19,345 nt of DNA. It comes from Butyrivibrio sp. (GTDB lineage Bacteria; Bacillota; Clostridia; Lachnospirales; Lachnospiraceae). This document shows, in pieces, positions 14,502 through 19,345 of this stretch; position 1 is the first letter of the stretch; each line of letters begins with the position of its first letter. The notes under the pieces are model-generated. The model made no database searches. It was given only the letters and a program-made list of their open reading frames with translations, and was not told where the DNA came from. The stretch is taken from NCBI GenBank assembly GCA_016297265.1, contig JAEDHB010000027.1, positions 1 through 19,345 on the forward strand, in the 5' to 3' direction. The position numbers were made by a program, and so were the translations under genes.

Positions 14502-15287
14502 ATGTTTATCGGAATTTGTCAGACGGATATAATCCAATGCGATAAGGAACGCAATATCCTTGTCGCTGAGGATTATATTGCAAGGTGCAGTGCAAAAGGC
14601 GCAAGGCTTGTTCTTTTTCCCGAAATGAGTTTTACGGGATACGAGAAGGAACCGGAGGTAATCGCGGAGGACTACCATGGAGGTATGCTTTTGGACCGGG
14701 TAAGCTCCTATGCACGAAAATATAAAACGCATGTCGGATTCGGTTTTGCAGGTGAAAAAAACGGCAGTTATTTCAATCGTTATGAAATTGTGTCACCTGA
14801 GGGCAAAATAATATGTGAGTACAACAAGATTCACCCATTTTCATATGACGGTGAGGATATGTTTTACACTTCGGGGGACTGTATCAGCTTTTGCGAAATA
14901 GATGGCATTACAATATGTCCGCTGATTTGTTATGATTTGAGATTTCCTGAGCTTTTTCAGTCGGCCAGTAAATCCGCAGACCTCATACTGGTACCTGCAA
15001 ATTGGGGTGGTGCAAGAAATGAGCAGTGGAAGCTCCTGATTCGGGCAAGAGCAGTGGAAAACCAGTGTTATGTGGCAGGAATTAACCGCGTAGGCGTTAC
15101 GGACGATAATTTCTATGTGGGTAATTCCGCAATAATAGAACCAAAGGGAACGGTGAGCGAAGCGTTGGGAGATACCGAAGATTTCGCTGTCGCATGCATT
15201 GACAAGACTTTAGTGAAGGAGTTCCGCGAGGAATTTCCTGTGAAAAAAGACAGAAGACCGGATCTGTATTACAAATTAGGGATCTAG
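14502..15287 (+). CDS. Carbon-nitrogen hydrolase (nitrilase superfamily, omega-amidase / Nit2-like)
   Basis: A 261-residue protein, a usual size for the single-domain Nit branch. The catalytic triad is complete: E41 in FPEMSFTG, K109 in YNKIHPF, and C143 in CPLICYDLRFPEL. The NWGGARNEQWKLLIRARAVE segment is also typical. Such enzymes hydrolyse linear amides. The KIHPFSYDGE and CYDLRFPE features resemble omega-amidases, which act on 2-oxoglutaramate or 2-oxosuccinamate and salvage keto acids after transamination, but other amides are possible. It starts 3 nt after leuD with no clear ribosome binding site, so translation probably depends on coupling to leuD. It ends tail-to-tail with the - strand AP2-like gene, their stop codons sharing the CTAG at 15284-15287. 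No terminator was found between them. Confidence 0.9.
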   Translation: MFIGICQTDIIQCDKERNILVAEDYIARCSAKGARLVLFPEMSFTGYEKEPEVIAEDYHGGMLLDRVSSYARKYKTHVGFGFAGEKNGSYFNRYEIVSPEGKIICEYNKIHPFSYDGEDMFYTSGDCISFCEIDGITICPLICYDLRFPELFQSASKSADLILVPANWGGARNEQWKLLIRARAVENQCYVAGINRVGVTDDNFYVGNSAIIEPKGTVSEALGDTEDFAVACIDKTLVKEFREEFPVKKDRRPDLYYKLGI

Positions 15288-16078
15288 TCTTCCGGTTTCA
15301 AATTCATTATTTTCTCAGAGATTTTGAGACTGCTGTATATGGAAGCATATTTGCTGGGACTAAGGCTTTCCGGATAATTTTCCGGGAAGCTTTTTTTGAA
15401 TCCGTTTTTCTTAAGAATGTCCACTGCCTTATTGTAGGCAATCGCTGCCTCGTCCTCGGTGTCATATCTGCCAACGATATAATCCCCGTTGATATGTATT
15501 TTTACCTTATATATATCGCGCCCCTTGTCGGTGTAGCGGCTGACACCGTGATAGCGGTTGATGATAATGACGTTGCCGTATCTGAAATCATAGGGATTGC
15601 CGTTGGCGAAATAGTAGTCCCTGCCGCGTACTGCATGTTCACGGATACCGTAGCGCGACAAAATATTAACCTGCATTCCGTAGTCTGCCACAAACAGGTG
15701 ATTCCCCCTCTTCATGATGGAGTGGTTGGAATAGTAGAAAAGATCATCTGCATCAAAATACAGAATGACATCGGGAGAGAGATAGTATGAAAAATATTTC
15801 CGGTGAAGATAAATCGGAGTCTTGAAATATATATCATTGTCTCTCAGGTTGAGAATGCTGACGAACTTATTATAAGGAAGAACGCAGTCCTGATTGTAAT
15901 CATCAAGTCCGATGTCGGAGCGGAAAGCCTTGCCTGCTTCAAGATATGCTTTGTGCGCAAGTTCCATTGTCGGAAAACTCCCCAGGCTGATATGCTTATT
16001 GCGAAGGGTGATATTACTTCGAAAATATTCAGTTCCGTCCTTCATTGTGGCTCTGTAGACGCCCGGAAGATTAGCCAT
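15284..16078 (-). CDS. AP2-like DNA-binding protein with degenerate HNH core (domesticated homing endonuclease?)
   Basis: A 264-residue protein with two AP2/ERF-like modules. The first is at about 5-52 (the stretch GVYRATMKDGTEYF, then ISLGSFPTMELAHKAYLEAG). The second is at about 177-222 (YHGVSRYTDKGRDIYKVKIH, then GRYDTEDEAAIAYNKA). Between them, NGNPYDFRYGNV (159-170) lines up with the NGNPLDNRRENL part of the HNH motif of phage HNH-AP2 homing endonucleases, but the preceding catalytic His is replaced (Phe157 in YYFANG). It is therefore expected to bind DNA without cutting. Its targets and role are unknown; a transcriptional regulator is the simplest guess. AAGGAG precedes the start by 6 nt. 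A possible promoter and a perfect 26-bp palindrome lie upstream. No intron or phage genes are nearby. Confidence 0.8.
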   Translation of the reverse strand: MANLPGVYRATMKDGTEYFRSNITLRNKHISLGSFPTMELAHKAYLEAGKAFRSDIGLDDYNQDCVLPYNKFVSILNLRDNDIYFKTPIYLHRKYFSYYLSPDVILYFDADDLFYYSNHSIMKRGNHLFVADYGMQVNILSRYGIREHAVRGRDYYFANGNPYDFRYGNVIIINRYHGVSRYTDKGRDIYKVKIHINGDYIVGRYDTEDEAAIAYNKAVDILKKNGFKKSFPENYPESLSPSKYASIYSSLKISEKIMNLKPED

Positions 16079-16110
16079 GTTTACTCCTTAATCTGTATGA
16101 TATATGTAAT

Positions 16111-16138
16111 ATTATCCCATATTTTGCATATTCCGCAA
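16111..16138 (-). promoter_or_regulatory. Possible promoter of the AP2-like gene
   Basis: On the - strand TTGCGG (16138-16133), a 16-bp spacer and GATAAT (16116-16111) with TGG immediately upstream, an extended -10. The leader would be about 25 nt and include the ribosome binding site. The -35 is weak. Confidence 0.4.
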
Positions 16139-16160
16139 GATGAAAAATATTACAGGTTAA

Positions 16161-16186
16161 ATGTAAGAAAGTACGATTTCTTACAT
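16161..16186. repeat. Perfect 26-bp palindrome upstream of the AP2-like gene
   Basis: ATGTAAGAAA (16161-16170) and TTTCTTACAT (16177-16186) are perfect 10-bp arms around GTACGA. No T-tract follows on either strand, so it is more like an operator than a terminator. It lies about 60-80 bp upstream of the inferred start of the AP2-like gene. Its right arm contains CTTACA, a possible + strand -35. Confidence 0.65.
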
Positions 16187-16208
16187 ATTTTGAAAATAAT
16201 GGTAAAAT
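16180..16208 (+). promoter_or_regulatory. Possible + strand promoter overlapping the palindrome
   Basis: CTTACA (16180-16185), a 17-bp spacer and TAAAAT (16203-16208). It would transcribe the gap ahead of the cell-wall hydrolase gene. No convincing gene follows directly; a 30-codon frame at 16232-16324 has no ribosome binding site. Confidence 0.3.
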
Positions 16209-16403
16209 CATATTTGGTTTTATGTGAAAATATGGGTCTAAGCCCCACTATTATGTATGAAAATAAGTACAAAATGGGTTTCGATTTAATGGAAATGCTC
16301 AAATTTTTGTTGTCATATTTTTGATAGAGTTTAAGTATATGTGCAGTTTGTATAGGTGTATGTACATAAATACAATTTGATTATGCAAAATGACGATGGA
16401 AAA

Positions 16404-16420
16404 TGTTACGAAAAAGTTAC
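16404..16420 (+). promoter_or_regulatory. WalR (YycF)-like direct repeat upstream of the cell-wall hydrolase
   Basis: TGTTAC, 5 bp, AGTTAC. The WalR box known from Bacillus and Staphylococcus is two TGTWAH half sites with a 5-bp spacer; here the first half is perfect and the second has one mismatch. The site centre is about 78 bp upstream of the inferred start site. The downstream gene encodes a peptidoglycan hydrolase, the typical WalR target. Whether this organism has WalR is not shown here. Confidence 0.4.
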
Positions 16421-16453
16421 AAAGGTAAAAATATACAAAAATCAGCTTTTCGA

Positions 16454-16483
16454 TTGACAGTTTTCAAAAAAATAGATGATAAT
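16454..16483 (+). promoter_or_regulatory. Promoter of the cell-wall hydrolase gene
   Basis: A consensus TTGACA (16454-16459), an 18-bp spacer and GATAAT (16478-16483), 30 nt before the start codon. Confidence 0.6.
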
Positions 16484-16512
16484 CACGTTGTTCGGGGAAA
16501 AGCGAGGTAAAT

Positions 16513-17205
16513 ATGATTAAAGTAAACAGTAAGCTATCAATGATAATTTTTGCTTCACTGATTTTAAGTGCAGGAATATCAGCTTTGTTCACCTTAAGAA
16601 ATAATGATAAGAGAGCTGAGACCGCTACGACACAGCAGGTTGCCGAGTCGGCAGCAGAAGATAAGAATTATACGCCATCGATTGTTGTAGAGACGGAAAC
16701 GGATGTTTTGCAGCAGCTCAATGCACCAAAAGCTGAAAAGGAAACCGAAACAGCAGAAATAAAAGAAAAGACAGCTCCAAAAGAGAAGAAAAAGGCAAGT
16801 AATAAGCCAAAGAAAAAGATGGTTATCAACATTTCTGAGGATGATTACTACAATTTAATCAGAATTGTTGAGGCTGAGGCAACAGATTGTGACATCAAGG
16901 GAAAAATCCTTGTGGCAAATGTTATTATCAATAGAGTAAAGAGATATGATTTTCCATCCACTGTTACGGATGTTATTTTTCAGGGGGATGGCGAGCAGTT
17001 TTCACCAATCAGTGACGGAAGGTTCTATTCGGTAACAGTTACGTCGGAGACAGAACAGGCTGTAAGGCGGGCACTGTACGGAGAAGATTATTCACAGGGT
17101 GCTACATATTTTGCTACACTCTATGCGTCAAGACCGGGAACCTGGCATTCTGAATGTCTTGTCAAGCTCTTTGAATATGGTGACCATGCATTTTTTGATA
17201 CTTAA
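16513..17205 (+). CDS. Membrane-anchored cell wall hydrolase, SleB/CwlJ (Hydrolase_2) family
   Basis: A 230-residue protein. An uncleaved signal anchor or signal peptide lies at about 7-28 (KLSMIIFASLILSAGISALF). A low-complexity Ala/Glu/Lys/Thr-rich linker follows (about 32-105). The C-terminal ~120 residues form the SleB/CwlJ-type catalytic domain: DYYNLIRIVEAEA with the catalytic Glu in the position of the GEA motif, then KGKILVANVIINRV, TVTDVIFQ, FSPISDGRF and a terminal GDHAFFD. This family acts as lytic transglycosylases or related enzymes on peptidoglycan, best known in spore germination but also found in vegetative clostridia. The extracellular location is inferred from the N-terminus. 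GCGAGG (16502-16507) lies 5 nt before ATG. It is a single-gene unit with its own promoter and terminator. Confidence 0.88.
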   Translation: MIKVNSKLSMIIFASLILSAGISALFTLRNNDKRAETATTQQVAESAAEDKNYTPSIVVETETDVLQQLNAPKAEKETETAEIKEKTAPKEKKKASNKPKKKMVINISEDDYYNLIRIVEAEATDCDIKGKILVANVIINRVKRYDFPSTVTDVIFQGDGEQFSPISDGRFYSVTVTSETEQAVRRALYGEDYSQGATYFATLYASRPGTWHSECLVKLFEYGDHAFFDT

Positions 17206-17210
17206 TTATT

Positions 17211-17242
17211 AAGAGTCCATAAAGAAGTTTATGGACTTTTTA
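17211..17242 (+). terminator. Terminator after the cell wall hydrolase gene
   Basis: AGTCCATAAA (17214-17223), loop GAAG, TTTATGGACT (17228-17237), then TTTTTATAA. The 10-bp stem is perfect and can be extended by A-T pairs on the outside. Confidence 0.9.
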
Positions 17243-17254
17243 TAATTGTATACC

Positions 17255-17284
17255 TTGAAAATGTGTATTGTACTGTGTTATGAT
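17255..17284 (+). promoter_or_regulatory. thrC promoter (extended -10)
   Basis: TTGAAA (17255-17260), an 18-bp spacer and TATGAT (17279-17284) preceded by TGT. The leader is about 26 nt, with no room for an attenuator or riboswitch. Confidence 0.65.
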
Positions 17285-17316
17285 ACTTCCTAGCAAGAGG
17301 AAAAGGTGGTACAATT

Positions 17317-18807
17317 ATGGATTTATTTTATAGCAGTACAAGGAGTTCAGAGGTTAAAGTCAAGGCTTCGGAGGCCATTTTGAAAGGCCTTGCAGATGAT
17401 GGAGGTTTGTTTGCACCGGAGAGAATTCCTGCGATGGACAAGAGTCTTAAGGAGCTTGCTGCAATGGACTATAAGCAGGTGGCTTATGAAGTTATGAAAC
17501 TCTTTCTCACGGATTTTACGGAGGAAGAACTTAGGAGTTGTATTGATAAGGCATATGACAGCAAATTTGATACGGATGAGATTGCTCCGTTAGTAAAAGC
17601 AGATGGTGCATATTATCTGGAGCTTTTCCATGGTGCAACAATTGCATTCAAGGATATGGCTCTTTCAATTCTTCCGCATTTACTCACAACCAGTGCGAGG
17701 AAGAATAATGTTAAGAATGATATTGTTATTTTGACAGCTACATCAGGAGATACGGGTAAGGCTGCATTGGCAGGTTTTGCTGATGTTCCGGGGACTAAGA
17801 TTATTGTATTTTATCCGAAGAATGGTGTAAGTCCTATTCAGGAAAAACAGATGGTTACCCAGAAGGGCGACAACACATTCGTTGTTGGAATTAAGGGCAA
17901 TTTTGATGATGCCCAGACCGGCGTTAAGAATATGTTCAATAATAAGGAACTTGCACAGACTCTTGACGCAGCAGGATTCCAGTTCTCATCAGCGAATTCA
18001 ATTAATATAGGAAGACTTGTACCTCAGATTGTATATTATGTATATGCATATACAAGACTTCTGGGAGATGGGGAAATTGCTGCAGATGAGACCATCAATG
18101 TGGTGGTTCCGACAGGTAATTTTGGTAATATCCTTGCAGCATATTACGCAAAGAATATGGGATTGCCAATCGGTAGGCTTATATGTGCATCTAACGAGAA
18201 TAAGGTTCTCTATGATTTCTTTGAATCAGGAACCTATGATAAAAACAGGGAATTTGTACTTACAACTTCTCCATCAATGGATATCCTTATCTCAAGCAAC
18301 CTTGAAAGACTTATCTACAAGATTGCCGGAATGGATGCCAAGGCTAATAAGAAATTCATGGATTCACTTAAGACGGATGGAAAATATTCCATCACTGATG
18401 ATATGAAGAAAGAACTTGCTGATTTCTATGGAAATTATGCAAGCGAAGCCGAGACAGCCGGTATTATTAAGGCAATCTATGAAGATACAGGATATGTTAT
18501 TGATACACATACAGCAGTTGCTGCCAAGGTGTACAAGAAATATGTTCAGGATACCAAGGATACAACTAAGGCAGTTATTGCTTCAACGGCAAGTCCGTTC
18601 AAATTCACAAGAAGTGTAATGGATGCGATTGATAAGGCAAAATATGATGCGATGTCAGATTTTGAACTTGTTGACGAGTTGAGTAAAATTGCAAATGTTG
18701 TGGTTCCGCAGGCGATTGAAGATATCAGAACCGCTCCGGTTCGTCACGACAGAGTATGTGACAAAACAGAGATGGAAGCAACAGTAAGGGATATTTTGGG
18801 TGTTTAA
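17317..18807 (+). CDS. thrC: Threonine synthase
   Basis: A 496-residue PLP enzyme of the longer threonine synthase type. It converts O-phosphohomoserine to threonine in the cytoplasm. The N-terminus (MDLFYSSTRSSEVKVKASEA, then ILKGLADDGGLFAPERIPAM) is characteristic. The PLP Lys is K112 in LFHGATIAFKDMA, the phosphate-binding region includes ILTATSGDTGKAALAGF, and the conserved VPTGNFGNILAAYYAK segment follows. AAGGTGG (17303-17309) lies 7 nt before ATG. It has its own promoter and terminator and is not in an operon with hom or thrB here. Its product feeds isoleucine synthesis, which links it loosely to the nearby ilv and leu genes. Confidence 0.96.
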   Translation: MDLFYSSTRSSEVKVKASEAILKGLADDGGLFAPERIPAMDKSLKELAAMDYKQVAYEVMKLFLTDFTEEELRSCIDKAYDSKFDTDEIAPLVKADGAYYLELFHGATIAFKDMALSILPHLLTTSARKNNVKNDIVILTATSGDTGKAALAGFADVPGTKIIVFYPKNGVSPIQEKQMVTQKGDNTFVVGIKGNFDDAQTGVKNMFNNKELAQTLDAAGFQFSSANSINIGRLVPQIVYYVYAYTRLLGDGEIAADETINVVVPTGNFGNILAAYYAKNMGLPIGRLICASNENKVLYDFFESGTYDKNREFVLTTSPSMDILISSNLERLIYKIAGMDAKANKKFMDSLKTDGKYSITDDMKKELADFYGNYASEAETAGIIKAIYEDTGYVIDTHTAVAAKVYKKYVQDTKDTTKAVIASTASPFKFTRSVMDAIDKAKYDAMSDFELVDELSKIANVVVPQAIEDIRTAPVRHDRVCDKTEMEATVRDILGV

Positions 18808-18825
18808 TTACAAGGTTTTTGTTAC

Positions 18826-18864
18826 TCCCCGCAGAATGAATAATGTTTATTCTGTGGGGATTTT
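18826..18864 (+). terminator. Terminator after thrC
   Basis: TCCCCGCAGAAT (18826-18837) pairs with ATTCTGTGGGGA (18849-18860), with one G-T pair, followed by TTTT. It lies 18 nt after the stop codon. Confidence 0.8.
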
Positions 18865-18883
18865 AACAAATAAATACTAACTT

Positions 18884-19086
18884 GGAGGAAAAAACGGTAT
18901 TTGCAATTTGCAGGAAGTACCTATAAGGATTATGTAGTAAAAGGAAATACCAACATAACCAAGGTATTCACAAGCCTTGTGAAGAACAAAACCTATAAGA
19001 TCTATGTGACATCCTACAAGACAGTAAGCGGAGTAAACTATTATTCCGGCTGGAGTGCTGCAAAGATGGTAAAGGTAACAAGATAA
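18884..19086 (+). pseudogene. Remnant of an Fn3-domain surface protein (last domain only)
   Basis: The strong ribosome binding site GGAGG (18884-18888) is followed not by an ATG but by an open frame whose product ends in the last strands of a fibronectin type III domain: YLQFAGSTYKDYVVKGN, then KTYKIYVTSYKTVSG, YYSGWSAAKMVKVTR and a stop. Only a TTG (18901) could start it, giving 61 residues with no signal peptide. Homology seems to begin at the Tyr codon just before that TTG, so the N-terminal part of a larger gene appears to be deleted, leaving the ribosome binding site joined to the final domain. The intact form would have been a secreted adhesin- or glycan-binding-like protein. No known function is expected now. 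An expressed small protein cannot be excluded, since the terminator is intact. Confidence 0.6.
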
Positions 19087-19097
19087 AGTGTTTTGAG

Positions 19098-19130
19098 ATG
19101 CGTAGCAGTAACAAACGGCTACGCATTTTC
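19098..19130 (+). terminator. Terminator after the Fn3 remnant
   Basis: ATGCGTAGC (19098-19106), an 11-nt loop, GCTACGCAT (19118-19126), then TTTC and a T-rich stretch. The 9-bp stem is perfect. Confidence 0.85.
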
Positions 19131-19272
19131 TTATTCATCATGAACATGAAACAGCTTGCCATACCATAGAATCAGACAGCTAAAAATTTTTTGGGACCTA
19201 TTACAATGGCCTTTGGTCAGCATGGAAGTGATCATAAAATTATATTGACTGTATCAGTGTAGAGGCTTTATG

Positions 19273-19301
19273 TTTACAGTAATTGGAAATTATTGTAAAA
19301 T
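19273..19301 (+). promoter_or_regulatory. Promoter for the gene beginning at the window edge
   Basis: TTTACA (19273-19278), a 17-bp spacer and TAAAAT (19296-19301), each one mismatch from consensus. The preceding gap (19131-19272) shows nothing else I can support. Confidence 0.55.
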
Positions 19302-19337
19302 AGTAAAAAAATAATTGTACAAATGAAAGGCGAAGAA

Positions 19338-19345
19338 ATGAAAGG
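19338..19345 (+). CDS. Probable start of the next gene (truncated by the window)
   Basis: ATG at 19338, preceded by AAAGGCGA (19326-19333), a passable ribosome binding site, and by a good promoter. Only the first codons are visible, so nothing can be said about the product. Confidence 0.4.

Larger units (their letters stand above)
16079..16512. other. 434-bp regulatory intergenic region between divergent genes
   Basis: This AT-rich gap separates the - strand AP2-like gene from the + strand hydrolase. It holds a probable promoter for each gene, a perfect 26-bp palindrome (16161-16186), a small palindrome TATGTACATA (16359-16368), and a direct repeat of WalR-box form (16404-16420). I see no tRNA, known riboswitch or convincing small gene. 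The region 16209-16400 has no other feature I can support. Confidence 0.6.

Noticed and set aside
14208..14732. 174-codon - strand frame across the leuD/nitrilase junction
   Set aside because: It covers parts of two well-supported genes and has no recognisable domain.
15803..16324. + strand frame over the AP2-like gene and the gap beyond, including a 30-codon tail from ATG 16232
   Set aside because: Most of it is antisense to a supported gene. The 30-codon tail lacks a ribosome binding site and any known motif, although a weak promoter lies upstream.
17285..17316. T-box or attenuator before thrC, ilvN or leuC
   Set aside because: The inferred leaders are only about 25-35 nt, and no specifier loop, T-box sequence or leader peptide was seen.
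1..19345. CRISPR array, IS element, tRNA or prophage module
   Set aside because: No regularly spaced repeats, transposase-like frames, cloverleaf sequences or phage structural genes were found on either strand.

Overview
The window looks like a chromosomal segment from a motile anaerobic Firmicute of the Lachnospiraceae type (relatives of Roseburia, Lachnospira or Butyrivibrio). This is inferred from the low-GC, AT-rich intergenic DNA, strong AGGAGG-type ribosome binding sites, many extended -10 promoters (TGnTAnAAT), a GH94 disaccharide phosphorylase, a chemoreceptor, a c-di-GMP-I riboswitch, and an Fn3-type surface-protein remnant. No rRNA, tRNA, CRISPR array, transposase or prophage gene was seen. 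Most genes are housekeeping or metabolic and lie on the + strand. Only the LysR regulator and the AP2-like gene are on the - strand.

Layout. (1) 1-1858: a leader with two hairpins, then a B12-binding radical SAM protein with a DUF4080-type C-terminus. (2) 1859-4355: a GH94 phosphorylase with its own promoter and terminator. (3) 4401-6237: a single-Cache chemoreceptor with promoter and terminator. (4) 6269-8630: a c-di-GMP-I (GEMM) riboswitch with a terminator, a second hairpin, an internal promoter, and a membrane protein whose GGDEF and EAL domains are both catalytically degenerate. (5) 8716-9984: a CPA2 cation/proton antiporter. (6) 9981-11724: ilvN and ilvC, closed by two tandem terminators. 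(7) 11734-14498: a LysR regulator divergent from leuC-leuD. The divergent promoters overlap and an inverted repeat of LysR-box form lies between the genes. (8) 14502-16078: an omega-amidase-like nitrilase following leuD, convergent with an AP2-(dead HNH)-AP2 protein; the two stop codons interlock. (9) 16079-17242: a 434-bp regulatory gap with a perfect 26-bp palindrome and a WalR-like box, then a membrane-anchored SleB/CwlJ-type cell-wall hydrolase. (10) 17255-18864: thrC. (11) 18884-19345: a truncated Fn3 remnant, a terminator, a promoter, and the likely first codons of the next gene.

How the genes work together. ilvN, ilvC and leuCD belong to branched-chain amino-acid synthesis, and thrC supplies threonine, the usual isoleucine precursor. 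The LysR protein is well placed to control leuCD. The most interesting unit is the riboswitch plus degenerate GGDEF-EAL membrane protein: c-di-GMP appears to control, at the RNA level, part of the expression of a protein that has probably become a c-di-GMP sensor or scaffold rather than an enzyme. A chemoreceptor gene lies just upstream. The second notable protein is the AP2-HNH-AP2 protein, which looks like a domesticated homing endonuclease.
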